From Burkholderiales bacterium (lineage in GTDB: Bacteria; Pseudomonadota; Gammaproteobacteria; Burkholderiales; Burkholderiaceae_C): 64,000 nt of DNA. Positions 1 to 7,968 of this stretch are shown piece by piece. How positions within the stretch are numbered: the stretch's first letter is position 1; every line of letters begins with the position of its first letter. The stretch is from the NCBI GenBank assembly GCA_016213265.1, contig JACRBA010000042.1, positions 1 to 64,000 on the forward strand, read 5' to 3'. The notes beneath the pieces were generated by a model that worked only from the letters and a program-made list of their open reading frames with translations, was not told the origin of the DNA and made no database searches. Both the position numbers and the translations under genes were made by a program.

Positions 1-1405
1 ACACCCCGCCCACCTGCGCCCGGGCGCGGCCCCGGGGCCTGTCCCCGGCCGCGGGCGCCGCCGAGGCGCCGGCGGCCGGCGCCGACGCCACCTCGGGGGC
101 AGCCGCAGGCGGCCGGGCCGGCGCACCGGAGGCCTGCGACCAGGGGGCAGGTGGTTCACCGGCGGGCAGGGCGGTGGCGCCGGCGGGCTCCAGCGGGGCG
201 TGCAGCCGCCCGAGGTTGGACAGGCTCAGCCGCTGCTGCCAGGCGGTGGGTGGCACCGCCCAGGCGGGTGCGCCCGTGGCGCGCGGCATCGACGCATCTG
301 CCCCCTCGGCGGGGCCGGGCAGGGCGCTGGCGGCAGGCGCGGCGACCTCCAGGCCGCGGCCCAGCGGGCTGCCCCCGGTGGCTGCCAGCACGGCCTCCAC
401 CGCGCGTCGCACCGCCTGGTACACCTCGCCGGACTCGCGGAAGCGCACCTCGATCTTCGTCGGGTGCACGTTCACGTCCACCCGCGTGGGATCGATGTCG
501 ATGAACAGCACGTAAGCCGGCTGGCGCTGGCCGTGCAGCACGTCTTCATAGGCGCTGCGCAGCGCATGCGCGACCAGCTTGTCGCGCACATAGCGGCCGT
601 TCACGTAGGCGTACTGGTGGTCGGGGCGCGCCCGCGCGGCCTCGGGCAGGCCGGCGCGGCCGATCACGCGCATGGGGCCCGCAGGCAGGTCCACCGCGCG
701 GCTGGCCTCGACGAACTCGGCGCCCAGCACGTCGGCCATGCGCTGCTCGTGCGAGGCGCGGCGCCATTGCGCCACCAGCTTGCCGTCGTGCCACACCGCG
801 AAGCCCACGTCGGGCCGCGCCAGGGCGTGGCGGCGCACGGCCTCCAGCGCATGCGCCAGCTCGGTGGCGGCGCTTTTGAGGAACTTGCGCCGCGCTGGCG
901 TGCTGAAGAACAGCTCGCGCACCTCGATGCTGGTGCCCACCGCGCGCGCCGCGGGTTGCAGCTCGCCACTGCGCGCGTCGAGCCGGTGGGCATGCGGCGC
1001 CTCGGGCGTGCGGCTGACGATGGCCATCTCGCTCACCGAGGCGATGGCGGCCAGCGCCTCGCCGCGGAACCCCATGGTGGACACGCCTTCCAGCTCGGCC
1101 AGCGAGCGGATCTTGCTCGTGGCATGGCGCTTCACGGCCAGCGGCAGCTCGTCGGCCGGGATGCCGCCGCCATCGTCTTCCACCACGATGGCGCGGATGC
1201 CGCCGGACACGAGCTTCACGGTCACCTGGCCCGCGCCGGCGTCCAGCGCGTTGTCCACCAGCTCGCGCACCACCGAGGCCGGGCGCTCCACCACCTCGCC
1301 CGCGGCGATCTGGCTCACCAGCTCGTCGGGCAGCTCGCGGATGGCACGGCGCGGCGCGGCGGCGGCCGGCTCGGCAGTGCCGGGAGAAAGGGCCAGGTCG
1401 GTCAT
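1..1405 (-). CDS. mutL: DNA mismatch repair protein MutL (C-terminus cut off by window edge)
   Basis: MutL is the ATP-driven matchmaker that links MutS-bound mismatches to downstream repair. About 468 codons are visible and the frame stays open to the window edge, so only the C-terminal dimerisation domain is missing. The GHKL ATPase motifs are clear: RELVDNALDAGA at residues 47-58 (catalytic Glu and Mg-binding Asn), DDGGGIP at 77-83, TSKI near 96 and GFRGEAL at 112-118. A transducer region with VNVHPTKIEVRF follows, then a low-complexity Ala/Pro linker. The ATG at 1405 follows a TACAAT hexamer by six bases and has no Shine-Dalgarno. It is divergent from dedA, with 50 bases between starts. 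Identification is certain; the end lies outside the window. Confidence 0.96.
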   Translation of the reverse strand, partial: MTDLALSPGTAEPAAAAPRRAIRELPDELVSQIAAGEVVERPASVVRELVDNALDAGAGQVTVKLVSGGIRAIVVEDDGGGIPADELPLAVKRHATSKIRSLAELEGVSTMGFRGEALAAIASVSEMAIVSRTPEAPHAHRLDARSGELQPAARAVGTSIEVRELFFSTPARRKFLKSAATELAHALEAVRRHALARPDVGFAVWHDGKLVAQWRRASHEQRMADVLGAEFVEASRAVDLPAGPMRVIGRAGLPEAARARPDHQYAYVNGRYVRDKLVAHALRSAYEDVLHGQRQPAYVLFIDIDPTRVDVNVHPTKIEVRFRESGEVYQAVRRAVEAVLAATGGSPLGRGLEVAAPAASALPGPAEGADASMPRATGAPAWAVPPTAWQQRLSLSNLGRLHAPLEPAGATALPAGEPPAPWSQASGAPARPPAAAPEVASAPAAGASAAPAAGDRPRGRARAQVGGV

Positions 1406-1411
1406 TGGCGG

Positions 1412-1417
1412 ATTGTA
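1412..1417 (-). promoter_or_regulatory. candidate -10 box of mutL (TACAAT)
   Basis: TACAAT on the minus strand ends six bases before the mutL ATG, so transcription would begin at or beside the start codon. No good -35 box is visible, and no Shine-Dalgarno lies in the six-base gap. Confidence 0.45.
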
Positions 1418-1441
1418 GAAACCCCGTCGCACGGCCCTGGG

Positions 1442-1447
1442 GATAAT
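1442..1447 (+). promoter_or_regulatory. candidate -10 box of dedA (GATAAT)
   Basis: GATAAT lies eight bases upstream of the dedA ATG. The gap (TCCTCGCC) has no ribosome-binding sequence. With the mutL box 25 bases away on the other strand, this makes a very tight divergent promoter pair. Confidence 0.4.
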
Positions 1448-1455
1448 TCCTCGCC

Positions 1456-2118
1456 ATGGAACTCATCGCCTTCCTGATCGACTTCATCCTGCATGTCGAC
1501 CAGCACCTCGCGGCCTTCGTCGCCCAGTACGGTGCCTGGGTCTACGCGCTGCTGTTCCTCATCATCTTCGTCGAGACGGGCGTGGTGGTCATGCCCTTCC
1601 TGCCGGGCGACTCGCTGCTGTTCGTGGCCGGCGCCATGTGCGGCGTGGGGCTGATGGACCTGCCCACCACCATCGGCCTGCTCTTCGCCGCCGCGGCGCT
1701 GGGCGACCAGTGCAACTACAGCGTGGGGCGCTTCGTCGGGCCGCGCGTGTGGGGCTGGGAGCAGTCGCGCTGGTTCAACCGCGAGGCCTTCCTGCGCGCC
1801 CACGCGTTCTACGAGCAGTACGGCGGCATCACGCTGGTGCTGGCGCGCTTCATGCCCTTCCTGCGCACCTTCGTGCCCTTCGTGGCCGGCGTGGCCGAGA
1901 TGAGCCGGGCGCGCTTCACCGCCTACAACGTGGGCGGCGCGGCGCTGTGGGTCGTGGGCATCACGGTCGCCGGCTACCTCTTCGGCAACGTGCCGTGGGT
2001 GAAGGAGCACCTCGAGAAGATCATCTGGGCCATGATCCTCGTGCCCGGCCTCATCGTGATCGCCGGCGCCTGGCGCGCCCGCCGCGCCGCGCGGCAGGTG
2101 GCGGGCCCGGTGGCCTGA
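1456..2118 (+). CDS. DedA family integral membrane protein
   Basis: A 220-residue DedA/VTT-domain membrane protein. Family members include lipid scramblases and flippases (undecaprenyl phosphate, phosphatidylethanolamine) needed for envelope homeostasis and proton-motive-force maintenance. Visible hallmarks are Glu40 in FVETG, PFLPGDS at 47-53, the re-entrant motif ARFMPFLRTFVPFVAG at 130-145, and four to five hydrophobic segments with a basic C-terminal tail (RARRAARQ). Length is normal for the family. The fused pabB-pabC starts eight bases after its stop, so the two are probably cotranscribed. The exact substrate cannot be told from sequence. Confidence 0.9.
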   Translation: MELIAFLIDFILHVDQHLAAFVAQYGAWVYALLFLIIFVETGVVVMPFLPGDSLLFVAGAMCGVGLMDLPTTIGLLFAAAALGDQCNYSVGRFVGPRVWGWEQSRWFNREAFLRAHAFYEQYGGITLVLARFMPFLRTFVPFVAGVAEMSRARFTAYNVGGAALWVVGITVAGYLFGNVPWVKEHLEKIIWAMILVPGLIVIAGAWRARRAARQVAGPVA

Positions 2119-2125
2119 CGACGCC

Positions 2126-4030
2126 GTGGCCGAGGTTCGCGCGGGGTCGGACACGCCCGACGCCCCGTTCGCCCTGCTGGACGACCTGGGCACCGGCGGG
2201 CAGCCACGCCACAGCCGCCTGTACACCGGCTTGGCCGGTGAGCACCGCGCGCCCACGCCCGCGGCGCTCGACGCCACCTGGCGCGCCGTGCAGGCCGACC
2301 AGCAGGCGGGTCTGCACGCCGTGCTGCTGGCCGACTACGAATGGGGCGTGGCCGTGGGCGAGGCGGGGCCGGCCGATGGCTGGCGGGCCGCCGGGGCGGC
2401 GGCCGTGGGTGGCCTGCGTGTGCTGATGTTCCGCGAGCTGCGCCACCTGGACGCGGCCGCCACTGCCGGCTGGCTCGCCGAGGCGGAGCAGGCCGCGGCC
2501 CCCGCGCCGGCCGGCCTGCTCGACGTGACCGAGGACACCGACGAGCAGCGCTTCGGCGAGGCGATCGCCGCCATCCACGAGGCCATCCGGCGTGGCGAGA
2601 CCTACCAGGTCAACCACACCTATCGGCTGCATGGCCGGGCTTTCGGCCCGCCGGTCGCGCTGTACCGCCGCCTGCGCGCGCGTCAGCCGGTGGCCTATGG
2701 GGCGCTGGTGGCCCTGCCGGCGCTGCCGGGCGAGGACACGGCCCGCTGGGTGCTCTCGCTCTCGCCCGAGCTGTTCCTGCGCCACGACGGCGGCTGGCTG
2801 CAGGCGCGGCCGATGAAGGGCACGGCGCCCCGGCACCCCGGCGACGCGGGGGCCGATGCGGCCGCCGCCGCCTGGCTGCGTGGCGACCCGAAGAACCGCG
2901 CCGAGAACCTGATGATCGTGGACCTGCTGCGCAACGACCTCGGCCGGGTGGCGCAGCCTGGTTCGGTGCAGGTGCCGGCGCTGTTCGAGACGGAGGGCTA
3001 CGCCACCGTGTGGCAGATGACGTCCACCGTGCGGGCGCGGCCGGCGCCCGGCCTGGGCATGCCCGGGCTGCTGCGCGCCACCTTCCCGTGCGGGTCCATC
3101 ACGGGGGCGCCCAAGCACCGCACGATGCAGATCATCCGTGGCCTGGAGGGCACGGCGCGCGGCCTGTACTGCGGTGCCATCGGCTGGGTCGATGCGCCGG
3201 GGCCCGGCGAGTCGCTGGGGCCGTGCTGCCTGTCGGTGGCGATCCGCACGCTCACGCTCGGCGCGCCGGCGGACGATGGCACGCGGCCGGCGGCATTCGG
3301 CGTGGGCGCGGGCATCGTGCTGGACAGCGTGGCCGACGACGAGCGGCGCGAGTGCCGCCTGAAGGCGCGCTTCCTCACCGCCATGGACCCCGGCGTGCGC
3401 CTCATCGAGACGATGTGCTGGACGCCTGCCGAGGGCGTGCGGTGGTGGCCGCGCCATGTGGCCCGCCTGCGCGCCAGCGCGGCCGCGCTGGGCTTTCCGT
3501 TCGACGAGGCCGCGCTCGCCGCCGGCCTGTCGGCGCTGGCGTCCGCCTTGGCGGCGCACGGGCCGTCCCGCCTGCGCGTGACGCTGGGCCACGATGGCCG
3601 CCTGGACTGGCTGCATGCCCCCTTGGACCCGCTGGCCACCGACCCCGACGGCACCGTGCGCCTGTGCTGGGCCGACGACCCCCTGCCGCGCGCGCGCCCC
3701 CTGGCGGGCCACAAGACCACCGACCGCGCGGCCTACGACCGCGCGGTGCAGGCGGCCACGGCGCAGGGCGCCTTCGACAGCCTGCTGCTGCGCGAGGACG
3801 GCGTGCTGCTGGAAGGCGGGCGCAGCAATGTCTTCGTGCGCCTGGACGGCCGCTGGTGGACGCCGCCGCTGGCCGATGGTGTGCTGCCCGGCGTGATGCG
3901 CGGCGTGCTGCTGGACGACCCGGCCTGGGCCGCGGCCGAGCGCCAGCTCACGCGCGCCGATGTGGAGCGCGCCGAGGCAGTGGTGGTGTGCAATGCCCTG
4001 CGCGGCGTGCTGCGCGCCCGGCTGGCCTGA
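2126..4030 (+). CDS. pabB: bifunctional aminodeoxychorismate synthase component I / 4-amino-4-deoxychorismate lyase (PabB-PabC fusion)
   Basis: A 634-residue fusion for p-aminobenzoate (folate) synthesis. The N-terminal half is PabB, a chorismate-utilising enzyme: FALLDD near residue 15, the PMKGT motif near 228-232 whose Lys is characteristic of PabB rather than anthranilate synthase, and GSITGAPKH near 322. The C-terminal part, from about residue 400, is a fold-type IV PLP lyase (PabC) with LLEGGRSNVFV and the VLPGVMRGVLL segment near 550-590. It would convert chorismate plus ammonia directly to PABA and pyruvate. The start is GTG, eight bases after dedA. The glutaminase PabA is not in the window. 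It is convergent with amiC. Confidence 0.93.
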   Translation: MAEVRAGSDTPDAPFALLDDLGTGGQPRHSRLYTGLAGEHRAPTPAALDATWRAVQADQQAGLHAVLLADYEWGVAVGEAGPADGWRAAGAAAVGGLRVLMFRELRHLDAAATAGWLAEAEQAAAPAPAGLLDVTEDTDEQRFGEAIAAIHEAIRRGETYQVNHTYRLHGRAFGPPVALYRRLRARQPVAYGALVALPALPGEDTARWVLSLSPELFLRHDGGWLQARPMKGTAPRHPGDAGADAAAAAWLRGDPKNRAENLMIVDLLRNDLGRVAQPGSVQVPALFETEGYATVWQMTSTVRARPAPGLGMPGLLRATFPCGSITGAPKHRTMQIIRGLEGTARGLYCGAIGWVDAPGPGESLGPCCLSVAIRTLTLGAPADDGTRPAAFGVGAGIVLDSVADDERRECRLKARFLTAMDPGVRLIETMCWTPAEGVRWWPRHVARLRASAAALGFPFDEAALAAGLSALASALAAHGPSRLRVTLGHDGRLDWLHAPLDPLATDPDGTVRLCWADDPLPRARPLAGHKTTDRAAYDRAVQAATAQGAFDSLLLREDGVLLEGGRSNVFVRLDGRWWTPPLADGVLPGVMRGVLLDDPAWAAAERQLTRADVERAEAVVVCNALRGVLRARLA

Positions 4031-4045
4031 GACGCGCGCGCTTTC

Positions 4046-5395
4046 TCAAGTGGCGCGGTTGCGCGCCAGGGGCGGGTTCTTCGCGAAATAGCGCTCGATG
4101 CCCGAGAACAGCGCCTCGACCAGGCGATTCTGGTAGTCGGGGTCGCGCAGCTTGGCTTCTTCCTCGGGGTTGGAGATGAAGGCGGTCTCCACCAGGATGG
4201 ACGGGATGTCGGGCGCCTTGAGCACCGCGAAGCCGGCCTGCTCCACACGTGCCTTGTGCAGCCGGCCCACCCGCCCGATGCGGCTGAGCACCTCGCTGCC
4301 CACGCGCAGGCTGTCCTTGATCTGCGCGGCGGTGCTCATGTCCAGCAGCGTCCGCAGCACCTGCTTGTCGCGCGTGGCGGCGTTGACGCCGCCCACCACG
4401 TCGGCGGCGTTTTCCTTCTTCGCCATCCATCGGGCGGCAGCGCTGCTGGCGCCGTTGGATGACAGGGCGAACACGCTCGCGCCGCGCGCCTGCGGGGTGA
4501 AGAAGGCATCCGCATGCACGGACACGAAAAGGTCGGCCTGCACGCGGCGCGCCTTGTTCACCCGCTCGTGCAGCGGTACGAAGAAATCCTCGTCGCGCGT
4601 CAGCATCGCGCGCATGCCCGGCTTGGTGTTGAGGCGGTCCCGCAGCCGCCGCGCGATCTGCAGCACCACGTCCTTTTCCTTCAGGCCGGTGGGCCCGATG
4701 GCGCCCGGGTCCTCGCCGCCGTGGCCGGGGTCGATGGCCACGATCACCAGGCGGTTGATGCGCTGCTTCTGCGCGGCGGTGGGCGGCGGAGGCGGCGCAT
4801 GCGTTTCCGGTGCCGGCCCGGCGGGTGCGGCGGCCACCGGCGGGGTGGGGGCTGGCGCCGGGGCACCCAGCGGCCGGTCCACCCGGCCGATGAACTCGCC
4901 CAGGGCGTCCTGCACCTCCTGCGCGGCCTCTCGCTCGGCGGCGTCCTTTTCCTGGATCAGCGCCAGCAGCGGGTCGGCCTCCTGCGTCGGGTGCAGGTCG
5001 AAGACCAGCCGGTGCTGGTAGGCGGCCACGGGCGTCAGCGCGAACTGCTGCGGCTTGACGGGCTGCTTCAGGTCGATGACCAGGCGCACCACGCGCGGCT
5101 GGTTCTGGCCCACCCGCACGCCGGCGATGTAGGGGTCGTCGGGGCGCACCTTGCCCACCAGCTCGCGCAGGGCGGGGCTCAGCTCCAGCTGTTCGATGTC
5201 CACCACCAGCCGCGAGGGGTTGTCGGCCACGAAGTGGCGCGCCGCCAGGGCCTGGTTGGATTCGATCGTGACCCGGGTGTAGTCCTCGGCCGGCCACACC
5301 CGCACCGCCACGATGGCGGCGCCGAAGGCCAGCTCGGCGCGCCCCAGCGCCAGCACGAGGGTACCGAGGGCCAGGCAATCGCGGCGGCGCATCAT
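4046..5395 (-). CDS. amiC: N-acetylmuramoyl-L-alanine amidase (AMIN + Amidase_3), AmiC-like
   Basis: A periplasmic zinc amidase that cleaves the peptide stem from muramic acid during cell separation. It is 449 residues long. The N-terminus MMRRRDCLALGTLV resembles a twin-arginine signal, matching the Tat export of E. coli AmiA/AmiC. An AMIN septum-targeting domain spans about 29-135, a Pro/Ala linker about 175-205, and the Amidase_3 domain about 215-440. Zinc and catalytic residues are all present: His225 (DPGHGG), Glu240 (KEKD), His294 (SVHADAF) and Glu403 (VETAFISN). The ATG overlaps the tsaE stop by four bases (ATGA), so the two genes form an operon, a common tsaE-amidase pairing. Confidence 0.93.
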   Translation of the reverse strand: MMRRRDCLALGTLVLALGRAELAFGAAIVAVRVWPAEDYTRVTIESNQALAARHFVADNPSRLVVDIEQLELSPALRELVGKVRPDDPYIAGVRVGQNQPRVVRLVIDLKQPVKPQQFALTPVAAYQHRLVFDLHPTQEADPLLALIQEKDAAEREAAQEVQDALGEFIGRVDRPLGAPAPAPTPPVAAAPAGPAPETHAPPPPPTAAQKQRINRLVIVAIDPGHGGEDPGAIGPTGLKEKDVVLQIARRLRDRLNTKPGMRAMLTRDEDFFVPLHERVNKARRVQADLFVSVHADAFFTPQARGASVFALSSNGASSAAARWMAKKENAADVVGGVNAATRDKQVLRTLLDMSTAAQIKDSLRVGSEVLSRIGRVGRLHKARVEQAGFAVLKAPDIPSILVETAFISNPEEEAKLRDPDYQNRLVEALFSGIERYFAKNPPLARNRAT

Positions 5396-5928
5396 GCGGG
5401 CTCCCCCTCGTCGTGCGCCGTGCCGAGCGCGGCCAGCAGCTGCGCACCCGTCGGGCTGAAGGCCTCGGCGCGCACGGTGCGGCGCTCGTCGTCACCGGGC
5501 TCGATGCTCAGGCGCAGGTCGGGGGCGGGCAGGGCGGGGGCCGCCTTCTGCGCCCACTCGGCCAGCTTCAGCCCGGGGGCGGCGTACAGGTCGCGGAAGC
5601 CCGCGTCGTCCCACTCACGCGGGTCGTCGAAGCGGTAGAAGTCGAAGTGCGACACGGCCAGCGTGCCGCCCGAGGGCAACGCCAGCGCATAGGGCTCCAC
5701 CACCGCATAGGTGGGGCTCTTGATGCGGCCCGTGGCACCCAGCGCGCGCAGCAGGTGGCGCACGAAGGTGGTCGTGCCGGCGCCGAGCGGTCCGTCGAGC
5801 TCGATGCGGGCGTCAGGCAGAGGCCGCTGCGCGAGAAACGGGGCCGCCAGCGCGGCGGCAGTGTGGGCACAGGCCGCCTCGTCGGGCCAGTGCAGCGTGC
5901 GGGTTTCTAGAATCGGCGGATGGGTCAA
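5392..5928 (-). CDS. tsaE: tRNA threonylcarbamoyladenosine biosynthesis ATPase TsaE (Walker A lysine replaced)
   Basis: TsaE is the P-loop ATPase partner of TsaB-TsaD in making the universal t6A37 tRNA modification. Family hallmarks are present: an LDGPLGAG segment, GRIKSPTYAVVEPY, SHFDFYRFDDPREWDDAGF and the KLAEWAQKA element. The P-loop is odd: it reads GAGTTTF instead of GAGKTTF, so the nucleotide-binding Lys is Thr (codon at 5773-5775). The start is uncertain. No ATG fits the family length, and TTG at 5926-5928 gives 178 residues but overlaps the head of divergent queG by nine bases. The stop overlaps the amiC start. Identity is firm; activity is in doubt. Confidence 0.85.
   Translation of the reverse strand: MTHPPILETRTLHWPDEAACAHTAAALAAPFLAQRPLPDARIELDGPLGAGTTTFVRHLLRALGATGRIKSPTYAVVEPYALALPSGGTLAVSHFDFYRFDDPREWDDAGFRDLYAAPGLKLAEWAQKAAPALPAPDLRLSIEPGDDERRTVRAEAFSPTGAQLLAALGTAHDEGEPA
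5908..5913 (+). promoter_or_regulatory. candidate -10 box of queG (TAGAAT)
   Basis: TAGAAT ends six bases before the queG ATG. The gap CGGCGG is not a convincing Shine-Dalgarno. The box lies inside the 5' end of the divergent tsaE reading frame. Confidence 0.45.
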
Positions 5929-7020
5929 GGTGATGACGTCGTCGCGATCGTCGCGCGGCAACTGGAGGGTTGGGCGCAGGCGCTCGGATTCTCCCAGATC
6001 GGCGTGGCCGACGTGGACCTGACCCAGGCCGAGCAGGGGCTGCTCGACTGGCTTGCGGCGGGCTTCCACGGTGAGATGGGCTACATGGCGGCGCATGGCG
6101 TCAAGCGTGCCCGGCCGGCCGAGCTGGTGCCGGGCACGGTGCGGGTGATCACCGCCCGCATGGATTACCTGCCGCGCGGCACGCCGGACGACTGGCTGGC
6201 GCGTGAACAGCAGCGCCTGGGCCGGCCCGGTGAGGCGGTCGTGTCGGTGTACGCCCGCGGGCGGGATTACCACAAGGTGTTGCGCCAGCGCCTGCAGGCA
6301 CTCGCCGGGCGCATCGCCGAGGCGGTGGGCCCCTTCGGCCACCGCGTGTTCACCGATTCCGCGCCGGTGCTCGAGGTGGAGCTGGCCTCGCGCAGCGGCC
6401 TGGGCTGGCGCGGCAAGCACACGCTCACGCTGTCGCGCGAGGGCGGCTCGCTGTTCTTCCTGGGCGAGATCTACGTGGACCTGCCGCTGCCGCTGACCGC
6501 GCCCACGTCCGCCCATTGCGGCAGCTGCGACGCCTGCCTCGCGGCCTGCCCGACGGGGGCCATCGTGGCGCCGTACCGGCTGGATGCGCGCCGCTGCATC
6601 TCCTACCTCACCATCGAGCACGCCGGGCCCATTCCCGTCGAGCTGAGGCCGCTGCTGGGCAACCGGATCTACGGCTGCGACGACTGCCAGCTGGCCTGCC
6701 CCTGGAACAAGTACGCGCGCCGCGCGGTGCTGCCCGATTTCGATGCCCGCGCCCCGCTGGATGCCCCCACGCTGCTGGGCCTGTGGCAGTGGGACGAGGC
6801 GGAGTTCCTGCGCCGCACCGAGGGCAGCCCCATCCGCCGCATCGGCCATGCCCGGTGGCGGCGCAATCTGGCCGTGGCGATGGGCAACGCGCTGGCGGCC
6901 GGTGCGCCGCAGGCCGGCGAGATCCGCGCCACCTTGCATGCGTCACGCCCGACGGCCGACCCGTTGGTGGTCGAGCACATCGAGTGGGCCTTGGCGCAGG
7001 GCGCCCGCCCGACGGCCTAA
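5920..7020 (+). CDS. queG: epoxyqueuosine reductase QueG
   Basis: Catalyses the last step of queuosine synthesis, reducing epoxyqueuosine to queuosine in tRNA with a cobalamin cofactor and two [4Fe-4S] clusters. The 366-residue protein shows FTDSAPVLE with the catalytic Asp146, the ferredoxin-like motif CGSCDACLAACPTGAI (Cys200, 203, 206, 210), CISYLTIEH and the second cluster motif GCDDCQLACPWN (Cys253, 256, 260). A HEAT-like C-terminus follows. The start gives the usual N-terminal length. It is divergent from tsaE, with overlapping 5' ends, and convergent with the AEC permease: the two stop codons share bases 7018-7019. Confidence 0.95.
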   Translation: MGQGDDVVAIVARQLEGWAQALGFSQIGVADVDLTQAEQGLLDWLAAGFHGEMGYMAAHGVKRARPAELVPGTVRVITARMDYLPRGTPDDWLAREQQRLGRPGEAVVSVYARGRDYHKVLRQRLQALAGRIAEAVGPFGHRVFTDSAPVLEVELASRSGLGWRGKHTLTLSREGGSLFFLGEIYVDLPLPLTAPTSAHCGSCDACLAACPTGAIVAPYRLDARRCISYLTIEHAGPIPVELRPLLGNRIYGCDDCQLACPWNKYARRAVLPDFDARAPLDAPTLLGLWQWDEAEFLRRTEGSPIRRIGHARWRRNLAVAMGNALAAGAPQAGEIRATLHASRPTADPLVVEHIEWALAQGARPTA

Positions 7021-7919
7021 CGCAGGGCGGCCAGGGCCGCCAGCGCCAGCGGCAGCCCCGGCATGGCCAGCAGGGTGGACAGGCTCACCACCCCCGCGAC
7101 GAAGGCGCCGTGGCCGCCCATGCGCGTGGCCAGCACATAGGCGCTGGAGGCGGTGGGCAGAGACGCAAACGCCACCAGCACCAGCTGCTGGCCCACGGGC
7201 AGGGCCAGACCCAGCGCCAGCGCGATGCCCACCGCGGGCAGCACCGCGTGGCGAATGCCCAGCAAGGCGCCCGCGAGCGCTGGCGCCTGGCGCAGCGCAC
7301 CCATCTGCAGGCCGGCGCCCACGGCCATCAGGCCCAGGGGCAGGGCGGCGGCGCCGATGCGCTGCAGCGGGATGGCCGCCACCTCCGGCAGGCGCAGGCC
7401 GGCCAGGTTGGCCAGCAGGCCGCTCACCGTGGCCACGATGAGCGGGTTGCGCAGCAGTTCGCCACCGAAGGGCTGGCCGGATTGGCGGGCCAGGGGCCAC
7501 ACGGCGGCCACGTTGCACAGCGGCACGCACAGGGCGAGCAGCAGCGCCTGCCAGGCCACGCCATCCATGCCCGCCAGGCGCTCGGCCAGGGCCAGGCCGA
7601 CGTAGGAGTTGAACCTGAACGCGGTCTGCGCGCCCGAGGCATGGGTGAGCGGGTCCACCCCGGGCGCATGACGCAGGGCGAAGGCCAGCACGATGCCGGT
7701 GGCCACCACCGCCACGCCGGCGCCCGCGAACGGGGCCAGGGCGCCGGGCTCCAGCGGCTGGCGCACGATGGAGGTGAACAGCAGCACCGGGAAGAGCAGG
7801 TAATAGACCAGCTTCTCCACGCCGTCCCAGATCGAGCGGTCCAGCGCCGTGTGGCGGCAGAGCACGTAGCCGGTGGCGATCAGCAGGAAGTCGGGCAGCA
7901 GCAGCAGGAGTTGGGACAT
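7017..7919 (-). CDS. AEC family permease (auxin efflux carrier-type transporter)
   Basis: A 300-residue inner-membrane protein of the AEC family (bacterial members move malate, malonate and other organic acids). About ten hydrophobic segments are visible. FRFNSYVGLAL in the middle and the repeated two-half arrangement (RNPLIVATVSGLLAN, then FASLPTASSAYVLATRMGG) are typical. The start ATG at 7919 is chosen because hydrophobic segment 1 begins right there; a longer open frame upstream runs into xerD and is not protein-like. Substrate is unknown. It shares stop-codon bases with queG and is divergent from xerD, with 49 bases between starts. Confidence 0.88.
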   Translation of the reverse strand: MSQLLLLLPDFLLIATGYVLCRHTALDRSIWDGVEKLVYYLLFPVLLFTSIVRQPLEPGALAPFAGAGVAVVATGIVLAFALRHAPGVDPLTHASGAQTAFRFNSYVGLALAERLAGMDGVAWQALLLALCVPLCNVAAVWPLARQSGQPFGGELLRNPLIVATVSGLLANLAGLRLPEVAAIPLQRIGAAALPLGLMAVGAGLQMGALRQAPALAGALLGIRHAVLPAVGIALALGLALPVGQQLVLVAFASLPTASSAYVLATRMGGHGAFVAGVVSLSTLLAMPGLPLALAALAALR

Positions 7920-7968
7920 CGCCTGTCCGAGTGTGCCAGCGTGTGCGGTGTACGCTTGCGCGCTGCCC

